Shown here: positions 52,534 to 61,513 of the stretch, one piece after another
Numbering within the stretch: the stretch's first letter is position 1
How the letters are laid out: each line of letters begins with the position of its first letter
From: M3007 sp031425035
Lineage (GTDB): Bacteria; Bacteroidota; Bacteroidia; Chitinophagales; Saprospiraceae
Assembly (NCBI GenBank): GCA_031425035.1
Contig: JANPIN010000083.1
Coordinates: forward strand, 1 to 64,000
Direction: 5' to 3'
Length of the DNA stretch: 64,000 bases
Notes under the pieces: generated by a model
Seen by the model: the letters and a program-made list of their open reading frames with translations, nothing else
Told to the model about the DNA's origin: nothing
The model's database searches: none
Translations under genes and position numbers: made by a program

Positions 52534-55060
52534 CGCGTTTGCCCTTTGGTGCCACCTTACCTTTTGCCGGCGGCGGCGGTGGTACCGGACGTGCTGGTCT
52601 GGTCGTAACTTTACGTTCTACATCGCTCAGGCGGTTCGGGTCTTCCATACCATGTCCGCGGAACCACCAGAACAAACCGCCGAAGAACAGCAACAGGGTC
52701 AACGCGGAGGCGAAGAAGGAGAGATTTTCGCCGACATACCAGGAACGCGGTTCGAAGCGCATTTCCAGTTTCATGTTTTGTCCGGCCGGCAGGCGCATGG
52801 CCCGGATGGCGTAGTTGGCTTTCATGAAATCGGCAGCCGGCTGTCCATTAATATACGTTTTCCAGCCTTTGGCCGGTGGGTAGTACACTTCGGGAAAAAG
52901 GGCCAGTTGTTCCGTTTTAGCGGAGTACTCATACTCCATTTTATCCGGGTGGTACTTGGTCAGTTCGATGATATTGGCACTGTCATACTGAATATTCAGC
53001 CCTTGTAACGGGCCGGCGTAAGATTGTTCCAATACGGCACTATCCTTCGGATTCAGCTTTTTCAAAGCCTGTAGTTCGGCATCGCCAGTGGCTACCACGT
53101 CGAAATGGCGTACGAACCAGGCATGGCCGCTGGCGTTCGGGTTTTTAATAACCTCCCCTTTCGGGCTGACAATATACTTACAGTTGAACATCCCGGCAAT
53201 GGGCAGATTACCGGCTAACATATTGGGATTCAGGAAACTATCAATCATTTCCTGATATCGTTGCAACTTGGCGGCGTGGTAACCGCTCATACTTTTATGA
53301 AAGTAAGACGATGTGGCATTGCCGGTCAGGCTACCGCGGGCGAGATCCAGCACGCGGTAGTGGGGATCAGGATCTGCCTTAATTTGTTTATCGTAGTCCG
53401 CTTCAGGTGGCGTGGCCAGCGCCGATTTTTTCACCTGATACATATCCGAAGAAATGGTACGGCCGCAGACCATCCATTGATCGGCCAGCGCAAAAAAGGC
53501 CAGCGCACCCACCAGCACACCCGCCTTCAGGGAGCCCTGTAAATAGTACCAGATCAGGGCAGCAGCGATCAAAACCAGACCGAAGGAACGCAAAACGTCG
53601 CTGCGTACCCAGGCCGCGTGGTCATCGCGCAGATTAGCCAGCAAATCCGGCGTTTTGGCCAGGGCCTCCAGGGCTTGTTCGGAAGCGCCGCTCATACCCC
53701 AGGCCATCAGTAAAAGGAGGGTCGTAGCTGCGGACGCAATTCCCAAAGCCCGTCTTTTCCGCTCCACGGTTATGTCAGGATCGACCAGCTTTTGCAAACC
53801 CAGGGCGGCGAGGGCCGCAAAACATAGTTGTCCTAAACCGAGCGCCATGGATAAAGCCCGGAATTTATTGAACATCGGCAGGTAGTCGTAAAAAAGGTGG
53901 TTCAGGAAAAAACGCCCGGCCCAGCTAATGGAGACCATCAAAAGCGCACTGCTGACCAGCCACCATTTAGGGCTACCGGGCACCAGCACAGCGCCTAAAA
54001 GGAAGAGGAAACAGACGATAGCGCCGAAATAAATGGCTGTTCCAACCCCTTCCGCACCCGAGTACATTAAACCGCCTACTTGCCGGCCAGCTTGTTCGGC
54101 CGGTACCTGATCGCGGTATTTGGTGGTCAGGGTTTTATATAAGCTGGTGTTTTTATAGCTTTCATTGGCCCCGCCGCCGGCAAAGTGCGGCACGAGCAGC
54201 GTAAAACTTTCGGTCACGCCATAGCTGTATCCAAATGCGTAATCCTTGTTCAAGCCATTACCCTGGGCCGCTTTACTGCTCAATTCCGAGCCGCCGCGGA
54301 TGGTTTCCTGCCCATACTCATAGGTTGGCCATAATTTGGACAGGTTACTGCCAAAACCCAGCAGAATTGCCAGACTACTGATAGCGAAGGCTTTACCCCA
54401 GCTCGCAAAAGCCTGATGACGAATGGCGTCGATGAATTGCACCAAAAAATAAACGCCCACCAATAACAGGGTATAATAGGTGATCTGTACGTGGTTCGCG
54501 TAGATCTGCATAGCCAGAAAAAGGGCCGTCAGTCCTCCGCCCAGCAACAACCGGCCGTTAAAAGCCCATATTACGCCGGCCAGTACGCCCGGGGTCATGG
54601 CCAGGGCCATCATTTTGGTGGAATGGCCGGCTTCGAGAATGTCCATATTATAGGTCGTAATGCCGTAAGCCACAGCGCCGAAAATGGCTACGCGCCAATC
54701 AGTTTTAAAAGCGCCCAACAGCAAATACATACAGAACATGGCCACGAACACCTGCGCCCACAGGCTGGTATAGTCTGCCCAGAGAAAAAGTGTTTTCAAA
54801 AACGGCTTGGTCAGATTCCCCTGCGGCGTCGTGTAAATTTGAAAAGAAGGCATGCCGCCGAATGCGCTGTTGGTCCAGAGTGGCGCATGGCCATCCTGCT
54901 TGATATATTGATGAATTTCCGTACTCATACCTCCTGCCCGGACATTATCAGATTGGGGCAACACTTTCCCACTGAATGCATTAGGAGCAAAAAATGCCGT
55001 AGCGACGACGAGCAAAACCCCAAGAGCAATGAGGTGCGGGATGATTTTTTTAAAATCCAT
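52526..55060 (-). CDS. YfhO-family polytopic membrane protein
   Basis: An 844-residue membrane protein of the YfhO family (GT-C-like fold). About 12 hydrophobic segments include 8-27, 100-120, 127-145, 172-190, 196-212, 235-255 and 340-440. The first loop GKVLPQSDNVRAGGMSTEIHQYIKQ and ASFGGMPSFQIYTTP-like region are conserved in Bacteroidota members. The C-terminal extracytoplasmic part ends in a short Pro/Lys/Gly-rich tail. Bacillus YfhO is implicated in glycosylation of a wall polymer with a lipid-linked sugar; the Bacteroidota role is unknown. Its stop lies in a repeat array. Confidence 0.85.
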   Translation of the reverse strand: MDFKKIIPHLIALGVLLVVATAFFAPNAFSGKVLPQSDNVRAGGMSTEIHQYIKQDGHAPLWTNSAFGGMPSFQIYTTPQGNLTKPFLKTLFLWADYTSLWAQVFVAMFCMYLLLGAFKTDWRVAIFGAVAYGITTYNMDILEAGHSTKMMALAMTPGVLAGVIWAFNGRLLLGGGLTALFLAMQIYANHVQITYYTLLLVGVYFLVQFIDAIRHQAFASWGKAFAISSLAILLGFGSNLSKLWPTYEYGQETIRGGSELSSKAAQGNGLNKDYAFGYSYGVTESFTLLVPHFAGGGANESYKNTSLYKTLTTKYRDQVPAEQAGRQVGGLMYSGAEGVGTAIYFGAIVCFLFLLGAVLVPGSPKWWLVSSALLMVSISWAGRFFLNHLFYDYLPMFNKFRALSMALGLGQLCFAALAALGLQKLVDPDITVERKRRALGIASAATTLLLLMAWGMSGASEQALEALAKTPDLLANLRDDHAAWVRSDVLRSFGLVLIAAALIWYYLQGSLKAGVLVGALAFFALADQWMVCGRTISSDMYQVKKSALATPPEADYDKQIKADPDPHYRVLDLARGSLTGNATSSYFHKSMSGYHAAKLQRYQEMIDSFLNPNMLAGNLPIAGMFNCKYIVSPKGEVIKNPNASGHAWFVRHFDVVATGDAELQALKKLNPKDSAVLEQSYAGPLQGLNIQYDSANIIELTKYHPDKMEYEYSAKTEQLALFPEVYYPPAKGWKTYINGQPAADFMKANYAIRAMRLPAGQNMKLEMRFEPRSWYVGENLSFFASALTLLLFFGGLFWWFRGHGMEDPNRLSDVERKVTTRPARPVPPPPPAKGKVAPKGKRGG

Positions 55061-55122
55061 AATAGTTTATGCGTAAGGTTGATGATTGGCGCGAAGGTAG
55101 ATAAATGTTTTTTTCGGCCAAA

Positions 55123-55773
55123 TCAGTTGAGTCGTTCCAGCAAAGCGAGTAGTTCGGAAGCGGGTATTTCATGCCCCCCATCAAAACTGGTTTCTTTGAA
55201 ATCCACGCCATTGTCGTCTTCTATTTTCTGTAAAATGTCGAGGCGATCCGGGGTCAGAAATGGATCATGGGTGCCATATAATAAGTACAGGTTTTTGGTT
55301 TCCAGATAGCTGCGTTCGGCTGCATAGTCTATATCCTCGGGGGGCAAACCGGCCCACAACACCAGATCATGGAAGGCCGGCTGTAAACGCATGACCCAGC
55401 GACAAACCGTAGCGGTCCCCTGCGAAAAGCCGAGCAGTACCACCCGCAGTTGTTCCGGCAACTCGAGGCGTACGTGTTGGAGCAATTCTTGCAGGTACCG
55501 GGAATAATCGGCGATCTCGGCATCCCGGTACCGGCGTGTCATCCAGTTGGCGCCCGGCGGGCCGTCAAAGCCTTTACGATAAAAGTGATTCAATCCTTCC
55601 GGCGCAACTACCAGCGTCTCCCCGTCGTTGAGCAGGTGAAATTGTTCCAGAAATTCATCGGCCAGCTGACCATAACCGTGACACACAATCCACAAACGTC
55701 GAATATGTGGCCCTGGCTGACCAAGGACAAAGTAGTGGGCGGTACGGGCTACAGTAATGGTATGGTGCTGCAT
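55123..55773 (-). CDS. Alpha/beta-hydrolase (phospholipase/carboxylesterase-like)
   Basis: A 216-residue cytosolic esterase. HG in IVCHGYGQLADEF forms the oxyanion hole; the triad is S117 (GFSQG), D170 (YGTHDPF) and H201 (DGGHEIP). Size and motifs match small carboxylesterases of the phospholipase/carboxylesterase (PF02230) family. Substrate unknown. It is read from a region divergent to the SprB-repeat gene, where a near -7 box (TACCTTTC) is seen. Confidence 0.87.
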   Translation of the reverse strand: MQHHTITVARTAHYFVLGQPGPHIRRLWIVCHGYGQLADEFLEQFHLLNDGETLVVAPEGLNHFYRKGFDGPPGANWMTRRYRDAEIADYSRYLQELLQHVRLELPEQLRVVLLGFSQGTATVCRWVMRLQPAFHDLVLWAGLPPEDIDYAAERSYLETKNLYLLYGTHDPFLTPDRLDILQKIEDDNGVDFKETSFDGGHEIPASELLALLERLN

Positions 55774-55809
55774 GGGGACTTGTTCGATCGTGCGAAAGGT
55801 AAACAGCTT

Positions 55810-55817
55810 TAACTTTG
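55810..55817 (+). promoter_or_regulatory. Candidate -7 box (TAACTTTG) for the SprB-repeat gene
   Basis: A perfect TAnnTTTG 37 bases before the ATG at 55855. The nearest TTG is 27 bases upstream, longer than usual. Confidence 0.45.
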
Positions 55818-55854
55818 TGGTCTTTATTTAATTCAAAAACCGAACATATTACGC

Positions 55855-57363
55855 ATGAAATGTTGCTATTTTCTACTCTTTGCCCTGGCCTTTTTTACGT
55901 ATCCGGCCGCTGTTTCTGCCTGCGGTTATGGTTTTGTCGGCGATTGTTCCACCAATATTGGATTACAAATTAATGGTACCACCGACAGTTTTGCGGTCGC
56001 TCCCTGTCCGGGGGTCACCAGTTTTCAGGGTTTACAACTGGGTACTATTCAGACGCTGGCCCTCATTCGCGCCAGATCGATTAACTGGGAGAGTTGTATT
56101 AACAACGTCACCAGCGCCACTCTTTACTACCGGGTGTATCAAAGCGGTACCAGTGGCGGCGCCTGGCAGACACTGGTTTTAGAAGAAAATTATTTTACCC
56201 TGGCAGGACCTTATACAACGCGGTATCGCAGTTCCACCGCCAATATGGATTTGACCGCCGGTTTGCAAGTTGGCGAAAACTACATACTGGAAGCTTATTT
56301 CCGGGCCGAAATTGACACGATTGGCGACGATTTTATTCCCGAGACCTTTATTGTGCAAAATAATGACGGCGCTAATTTCCACCTGAATTTCCGGTACGGG
56401 GGTATTACAGCGCCTCCATTTACCGTGGTGGAAACCCATAAAACGGAGCCCAACTGTTTTGCCGATACGACCGGCAGCGTGGGTGTTGCCGTGTATGGAA
56501 ATCAGAGCGGCCTTTTTTATCACTGGGGCAACATAAACAATAATTTCTACGCGCTGTACAACCTGGCCGCCGGCATTTATACCGTCACCGTCACCGGCGT
56601 GAATGGTTATAGCCAGGCCGATACCATCGAGCTGGGGCAACCGGCGCAAATTATCAGTCAATTCAATAACCTGGCTCTGCTGAGCTGCAACAATGGTATA
56701 GGCCAGGTGACGGCCGAGCCGGCTGGCGGAGCGGAGCCGTATAATTATCAATGGAGTAACGGCCAGAACACGGCCACCCTTACGGTGACTAGCCCCGGAA
56801 ACTACGCACTGACGATCACGGATGCGCATGGCTGTTCATCCGATACGACCATTTCGATCCCTGCTTTTAGCCTGGAAACAACCATAAGTATGGCCAGTGG
56901 CCCCCTTTCGGGCACTGGATCGGCAACGGTTTGGCCCAGTGGTGGTAATGCTCCGTACACCTTCTTCTGGAATAACGGCAGCACTGACAGCAGTATTTAC
57001 AATCTGTTACCCGGCAGTTACTGTGTGACGGTTATGGATGATACCGGTTGCAACCGGGATACCTGCGTCACTATCAGTTATTTCACGGCCACCGGCGAAC
57101 CCCAGGCGACCAGTTTGTCCATCTGGCCCAATCCGGTGATGGCCGGTGATGATGTACACCTGGATTTACCCGACGTATTTATAAACCAGGAAGTAAAAAT
57201 GGAAGTATACGATGTTTCCGGGCGGTTATGGCTACAGGAGATTCGGCGGGTAGGTACGAAGACGGTAAAGTTCAGCTGGGCAAGTCATTTACCACCCGGA
57301 TTGTTTATGCTGCGTGTAAACAGTGCTGGAAAATTCATGTTCGGAAGGTTCATGGCACGATAA
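55855..57363 (+). CDS. SprB-repeat T9SS type A surface protein
   Basis: A 502-residue secreted protein. A signal peptide (about 1-22) precedes a Cys-containing domain (about 23-195) of unknown function, with CGYGFVGDCSTNIGLQING at its start. Two or three SprB-type repeats follow (GNINNNFYALYNLAAGIYTVTV; PYNYQWSNGQNTATLTVTSPGNYALTITDAHGCSSD; PYTFFWNNGSTDSSIYNLLPGSYCVTVMDDTGC), then a type A T9SS tail (LSIWPNPVMAGDDVHL ... LPPGLFMLRVNSAGK). SprB repeats are found in gliding adhesins; here the protein is short, so it could be an adhesin or matrix component. Confidence 0.85.
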   Translation: MKCCYFLLFALAFFTYPAAVSACGYGFVGDCSTNIGLQINGTTDSFAVAPCPGVTSFQGLQLGTIQTLALIRARSINWESCINNVTSATLYYRVYQSGTSGGAWQTLVLEENYFTLAGPYTTRYRSSTANMDLTAGLQVGENYILEAYFRAEIDTIGDDFIPETFIVQNNDGANFHLNFRYGGITAPPFTVVETHKTEPNCFADTTGSVGVAVYGNQSGLFYHWGNINNNFYALYNLAAGIYTVTVTGVNGYSQADTIELGQPAQIISQFNNLALLSCNNGIGQVTAEPAGGAEPYNYQWSNGQNTATLTVTSPGNYALTITDAHGCSSDTTISIPAFSLETTISMASGPLSGTGSATVWPSGGNAPYTFFWNNGSTDSSIYNLLPGSYCVTVMDDTGCNRDTCVTISYFTATGEPQATSLSIWPNPVMAGDDVHLDLPDVFINQEVKMEVYDVSGRLWLQEIRRVGTKTVKFSWASHLPPGLFMLRVNSAGKFMFGRFMAR

Positions 57364-57385
57364 TTTAGTCCAGTGCCGCAAAACC

Positions 57386-57415
57386 TTGCCCCTTTCAACC
57401 TTTTGACTAATTTTG
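57386..57415 (+). promoter_or_regulatory. Bacteroidota-type promoter for the EGF-like lipoprotein gene
   Basis: TTG (57386-57388), 19 bases, TAATTTTG (57408-57415). It leaves about 50 bases of leader before ATG 57472 and rules out the in-frame start at 57373. Confidence 0.75.
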
Positions 57416-57471
57416 CGCGAACAAAACTATTCTCTTTCATTCATCAATCACCTTACACAAAATTTACAATT

Positions 57472-57975
57472 ATGAGCAAAAAACTGTTTCTCTTCCCAGC
57501 CCTCCTGCTTGGCGCTATGCTGATGTTCGCTCCGGCTTGCGGCGAATCCGATCCTTGTAAAGATGTTGACTGTGGCGTTAACGGCACCTGTTTTGAAGGT
57601 GGCTGTGTCTGCAACGAAGGCTTTGAAGGCTCTGCCTGTGCTGACGAATGGGCAACAAAATTCTTAGGCACCTACACAGGTAGCGATAACTGCGGTGGCG
57701 CTTTGACCAAACCAGTTGCAGTTACCCGCCTGAGCGGTACTTCCATTCGTGTTTCCAATTTTGGTGGTTTTGATTCCTACCTGGATGTAAACATCAAAAA
57801 AGCCACTGCTGGCGCAGATACGGCAGACCTGATTGAATTCACTAACGCCACTGATCCGTCCGGCCGTAAATTCACCGGCACCGGAACGTTGAGCGGTAAC
57901 AGCCTGAGTGTCAACTACACGGTAACTTATTCCGACGGTACTTCTGAGACTTGCAACTTCACGGTTGTGAAGTAA
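57472..57975 (+). CDS. Lipoprotein with an EGF-like domain
   Basis: A 167-residue predicted lipoprotein. The signal sequence ends APAC (Cys about 24). Next is an EGF-like module DPCKDVDCGVNGTCFEGGCV followed by CNEGFEGSAC (about 28-57), with six cysteines in EGF order. The C-terminal about 105 residues (FLGTYTGSDNCGGALTKPVAVTRLSGTSIRV ... FTGTGTLSGNSLSVNYTVTYSDGT) form a beta-rich domain common in small Bacteroidota lipoproteins. EGF modules are more usual in eukaryotes but occur in Bacteroidota lipoproteins. A strong promoter and a following hairpin frame it as a single-gene unit, probably well expressed. Confidence 0.85.
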   Translation: MSKKLFLFPALLLGAMLMFAPACGESDPCKDVDCGVNGTCFEGGCVCNEGFEGSACADEWATKFLGTYTGSDNCGGALTKPVAVTRLSGTSIRVSNFGGFDSYLDVNIKKATAGADTADLIEFTNATDPSGRKFTGTGTLSGNSLSVNYTVTYSDGTSETCNFTVVK

Positions 57976-58000
57976 TCAGTAGCTTACTTACAACAAAGAA

Positions 58001-58030
58001 GAGGCCGATGAGAGTAATCTCATCGGCCTC
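58001..58030. terminator. Hairpin between convergent genes (possible bidirectional terminator)
   Basis: GAGGCCGATGAGA pairs perfectly with TCTCATCGGCCTC (13 base pairs, GTAA loop). Trailing T-runs are short on both strands (TGTTT; TTCTTTG), so it may act on both convergent genes. Confidence 0.7.
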
Positions 58031-58057
58031 TGTTTATTCAGGAGGAAGAACTATTAA

Positions 58058-58498
58058 TTAGTTGCCGCCGCCACCGGCAGCACCCGGACGTTTTTTCTGC
58101 TGTTGGGCATCCATGGGTTGGCCAGCGCCGCTGCGCTCTTTCTGCTGTTCGACATTACCGGGTTGAGCAGCGCCTGGACGGTTTTTCTGTGGATCCGTTT
58201 TCGTGCCTTGTGGCAATGGATCGACGCGAGGTCCCTTCGTTTTCACGCCTTTCTTGGTTCCTTTCGTAGCCATTTCTGCCGTACGGGCAGCCAGCACTTC
58301 GTCATATTTGATCTGCGCAGCTTCTGCCACGCGGGTATCACACATCAGTTGCTTTTCCGAACGCAGGGTAGCGATTTTGGCGTCGATAGCCATTTTTACT
58401 TCGGCCTGCTGTTGTTCGAGGGTTTTACCGCCAAAAGCGGTGAGGGTGAAAAAGCCGGCTACTGCAACGGCGCCAGCCAAGAGCAAATTCTTATTCAT
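58058..58498 (-). CDS. Small exported Gln/Lys-rich protein, paralogue of the next gene
   Basis: A 146-residue exported protein. Signal peptide (about 1-23), a helical region QQQAEVKMAIDAKIATLRSE followed by KQLMCDTRVAEAAQIKYDEVL with one Cys, then a tail with three near-repeats of the type QQKxRxGAxQP (P/G/N/Q/K-rich, ending GAAGGGGN). The helical part resembles the adjacent 58551-58817 product. No known domain. The low-complexity tail may interact with cell wall or surface polymers, which is speculation. Confidence 0.65.
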   Translation of the reverse strand: MNKNLLLAGAVAVAGFFTLTAFGGKTLEQQQAEVKMAIDAKIATLRSEKQLMCDTRVAEAAQIKYDEVLAARTAEMATKGTKKGVKTKGPRVDPLPQGTKTDPQKNRPGAAQPGNVEQQKERSGAGQPMDAQQQKKRPGAAGGGGN

Positions 58499-58550
58499 GT
58501 CTTTTTTCTTTTTTGAATGAATGATAAGTTGAAACCAGTTGGTTCCGGAA

Positions 58551-58817
58551 TTACTTGCCAGCCGGCATGGTTTTTTCAGCCGCCTGTTGGGCTTCCATAT
58601 CCATCATGTTCACTTTCTCCTGTACCCGCTGGTCAAAATTAGCCTGACAAGCCTGGTCTTCTTCCGCCTCGACCGTAGCGCGTTGCGTCTCGTAACCGGT
58701 ACTGATCGCGGCATCTAACTCCGCCTGGGTCATCAATTTGGGCCCGCAGGAAGCCAGCGAGAAAGTCAGCATAGCCCCGGCAAAAAATGCCATCATTGTT
58801 TTTTTCATCTTGTTCAT
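58551..58817 (-). CDS. Small predicted lipoprotein, paralogue of the previous gene
   Basis: An 88-residue predicted lipoprotein with lipobox SLASC (Cys about 24). The mature part TQAELDAAISTGYETQRATV followed by EAEEDQACQANFDQRVQEKV is helical with one Cys. It aligns with the helical part of the 58058-58498 protein (QAE-x-x-x-AI ... R-x-E ... C ... V). The start is set at ATG 58817. No known function. Confidence 0.65.
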   Translation of the reverse strand: MNKMKKTMMAFFAGAMLTFSLASCGPKLMTQAELDAAISTGYETQRATVEAEEDQACQANFDQRVQEKVNMMDMEAQQAAEKTMPAGK

Positions 58818-59011
58818 TATTTTAATTGGTTGAAAAATGCGCGTAAAAGTAGCAATGGTTCGGTTGACCGTGTTCAAATGGGCTGACAAAATAATGGAGA
58901 CAGGCTGAAAAAAAAATTCATCAAAAAGCTCCTCTTAAAATCGCCTTCCAAACGCCGGTTTCCTCCTATCATTGTTGGCCAAAATTCTGGCCGACTACTC
59001 AATTATAAAAG

Positions 59012-61078
59012 ATGCTTTTTTGCCGACGTTCTACACAAAAGTTTGAAAAAAAATTTCGCGCACTCTGGCTGATCGCTCTATTTCTGCCTTTCCTGCAGTT
59101 CAGTCAGGCTCAAATTCAGGACCGTTCAGCCGATGAACTGTTGGAAAATTTCTTTCGGGACAATGAGCAGGCCTCGGAGTCGGACGCCCAGCAATTTCTC
59201 GAAATCCTGGAAAATTATCGTGCCAACCCCCTGAACCTAAACAGCGCCAGCCGCGACGAACTGTTTTCCCTGCACCTGCTCAACGAACTGCAGATTGAAA
59301 ACCTGCTCCGCTACCGCGCACAGTTCGGTCCGCTCTTAAACGAATATGAACTGCAATCCGTCCCCGGCCTGGAAGTGAACGACATCCGGCGCCTGCTCAC
59401 TTATACGCAGGTACGCACAAGCCTGGATACGCGGAATGCCAACATTCTGAAAGGACTGTATACCGGCGAAAATGATCTGCTCATGCGCTGGGGCCGGCCC
59501 GATCCGCCGAATTATACCGGCACAGTGGAAGGGCTGCCCAACGCCTGGGCCATCCGCTACCGGCATTCCTTCGATAACCGGCTGCGTTTTGGTTTTACCG
59601 CCGAAAATGATCCGGGGGAAGCCTTTTTCCATAAAAGTAACCGGCAGGGTTTTGATTTTTACAGCGCCCACCTGTTCGTGCAAAACCTGAACCGCACGGT
59701 GAAGGTGGTTGCCCTCGGCGACTACTCCGCCCGCTTCGGACAGGGCCTGTTGCTGCAAACCGGATTTTCGCCCGGCAAATCCGCTGAAACGACCTCCATC
59801 CTGCGCGGGGGACGTAAAATAAACGCCTATGCCGCCTTCGGGGAAAGCTACTTTTTCCGGGGCGCTGCCACCACAATGGCCTTCGGCAAACACCTCGAAA
59901 TCACGGCTTTATACTCCGACCGGCGGCGTGATGGCAACGTGCTGCTGCCGGATACGACCGAGCTGGAATTTGCCGACATTACTTTTTCCTCGCTGCAAAC
60001 CTCGGGGCTGCATCGTACCGCATCCGAAGTAGCGGATGAACACAGCCTGCACGAGCAGGTGGGTGGTCTTTCGGCTACCTACGGCTGGAAAAACGGCCAG
60101 GTGTCGGTCAATGGCCTGTCTATTATGTACGACAAAGCCTTTAATCCAAGTCAGGCCGCCTACCGGCAATTCACATTCCGGGGGCAAACGCTCACGGGTG
60201 GCAGCGTGGATTACAACTGGCGGCGACGGAACTGGCTGTTATTTGGCGAAGCCGCCCGCAGTGATAACGGCGGCATGGCCATGGTGAACGGGCTGCTGCT
60301 TTCGCCCGACCAGCACGTAACTTTCTCGGCGGTCCACCGATCACTAGACCGGGACTATCAGTCGGTGTATGCGGCTCCATTTGCCGAGACTTCCGGGGCC
60401 TCCAACGAAAACGGTTTGTTTATCGGCGCCGATATTCGTTACCTAAGGCGCTGGCAATTAAATGCTTATGCCGATGTATGGCGTCACCCCTGGCTGCGAT
60501 TCGGCGTCAGTGCGCCTTCGCAGGGGCGGGAGTTTCTGGCCCGGCTCTTATGGACCAAAAGCCGCAGTTTTTCCGTGTATGGCTTGTGGCAGGCGGAGAC
60601 GAAAGAACGAGATGGCAACGTAGGGGATATAACTGCACTGGTTGAGAACCGGCGCGACCGGCTACGGCTGCACGCTATTTACAAGGTTAGTAAGGCAGTA
60701 GAGTTACGCAGTCGTATGGAATGGACCATTTATGAAATTGCGGATGCAGATCGTACGCATGGGTTTATTGCTTACCAGGAGGCGGTGGTCAAACCGCTCG
60801 GCTTCCCGGTAACCGGCACCATTCGATACGCCATTTATGATACGGAAAACTTTGACACCCGGGTGTATGCCTATGAAAACGACCTTTTTTCCGCCATTTC
60901 AATTCCCGCCTTTTCAGGGCGTGGCTCCCGTATTTATATGAATGTACACTGGCGGGTAAATCACTGGTTGCGCCTGGAAGCCCGGGTCGAACAAACCAAT
61001 CAACTACGGGCCGTGACCAGCAGTAACATTACCGGAAAAGACCGATACTGGAAATTGCAGGCCCGGATAAAATGGTAA
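59012..61078 (+). CDS. Helix-hairpin-helix plus outer-membrane barrel protein
   Basis: A 688-residue exported protein. After the signal peptide (about 15-34) is a HhH/ComEA-like region (FLEILENYRANPLNLNSASRDELFSLHLLNELQIENLLRYRAQFGPLLNEYELQSVPGLEVNDIRRLL, with the N-L-N-A-S-x-x-E-L hallmark). The rest is beta-rich with alternating aromatic strands and probably forms a barrel (for example FRGAATTMAFGKHLEITALYSDRRRDG). This combination is a conserved Bacteroidota family of unknown role; the HhH motif could contact DNA or, in this exported setting, a polymer or peptide. Its stop is 2 bases before the NifU-type gene's stop on the other strand. Confidence 0.75.
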   Translation: MLFCRRSTQKFEKKFRALWLIALFLPFLQFSQAQIQDRSADELLENFFRDNEQASESDAQQFLEILENYRANPLNLNSASRDELFSLHLLNELQIENLLRYRAQFGPLLNEYELQSVPGLEVNDIRRLLTYTQVRTSLDTRNANILKGLYTGENDLLMRWGRPDPPNYTGTVEGLPNAWAIRYRHSFDNRLRFGFTAENDPGEAFFHKSNRQGFDFYSAHLFVQNLNRTVKVVALGDYSARFGQGLLLQTGFSPGKSAETTSILRGGRKINAYAAFGESYFFRGAATTMAFGKHLEITALYSDRRRDGNVLLPDTTELEFADITFSSLQTSGLHRTASEVADEHSLHEQVGGLSATYGWKNGQVSVNGLSIMYDKAFNPSQAAYRQFTFRGQTLTGGSVDYNWRRRNWLLFGEAARSDNGGMAMVNGLLLSPDQHVTFSAVHRSLDRDYQSVYAAPFAETSGASNENGLFIGADIRYLRRWQLNAYADVWRHPWLRFGVSAPSQGREFLARLLWTKSRSFSVYGLWQAETKERDGNVGDITALVENRRDRLRLHAIYKVSKAVELRSRMEWTIYEIADADRTHGFIAYQEAVVKPLGFPVTGTIRYAIYDTENFDTRVYAYENDLFSAISIPAFSGRGSRIYMNVHWRVNHWLRLEARVEQTNQLRAVTSSNITGKDRYWKLQARIKW

Positions 61079-61080
61079 AT

Positions 61081-61344
61081 CTAAACGGCGGTGGGCATCA
61101 GGCCGTTAATCGCTTCGACGCCGACAATTTCGGGCACTTTACTGCGAATAGCCTCCTGAATACCGGCCCGTAAGGTCATAGCTGACATCGAACACGATTC
61201 GCACATACCCGTCCACCGGATCTTGACGTGCATATCTTCGGTAACTTCGACGACCTGCACATCGCCACCGTCCACCCGCAGGTGGGGCCGCACGCTACTC
61301 AGTGCGTCTTCAATTCTATCCAGTAACAATTGCTTGTCCGTCAT
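61081..61344 (-). CDS. NifU C-terminal-type Fe-S scaffold/carrier protein
   Basis: An 87-residue single-domain NifU-like protein. VRPHLRVDGGDVQVVEVTED and the CxxC pair C48/C51 (GMCESCSMSAMTLRAGI) are the [4Fe-4S]-binding Nfu signature. Such short proteins act as Fe-S carriers in the cytosol. A perfect -7 box TATGTTTG lies at 61368-61361. Convergent with the HhH/barrel gene. Confidence 0.93.
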   Translation of the reverse strand: MTDKQLLLDRIEDALSSVRPHLRVDGGDVQVVEVTEDMHVKIRWTGMCESCSMSAMTLRAGIQEAIRSKVPEIVGVEAINGLMPTAV

Positions 61345-61360
61345 GCGTTTCTTATTTCTG

Positions 61361-61368
61361 CAAACATA
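61361..61368 (-). promoter_or_regulatory. Candidate -7 box (TATGTTTG) for the NifU-type gene
   Basis: A perfect TAnnTTTG, 17 bases upstream of the ATG on the minus strand; no clear TTG within 17-23 bases. Confidence 0.45.
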
Positions 61369-61430
61369 ACACCTTAAAAGAGATGTTGATGAAAAAACCC
61401 CAAATAGGTGGGTGAAAGGCGGTTTGAAGT

Positions 61431-61513
61431 TGATAAGGTTGATGAGGTTGATAAGACATACATGCCCGGCGTGATTTTATAAACCTTATAAACCTTATCA
61501 ACCCTTATCAACC
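61431..61513. repeat. GGTTGATAAGGTTGAT word array, inverted, at the msrA 3' end
   Basis: GTTGATAAGGTTGATGAGGT words (61431-61458) face TAAACCTTATCAACCCTTAT words (61480-61513) across a loop of about 20 bases. Same family as 52434-52533. The msrA stop (TGA 61510-61508) is GGGTTGA of the last word. Confidence 0.9.

Noticed and set aside
52428..53008. Plus-strand ORFs starting inside the GGTTGATAA array (IRLIWLIWLIRL- and VDMVDKVDKVDY-type products)
   Set aside because: The products are translations of the word array and of the YfhO antisense strand.
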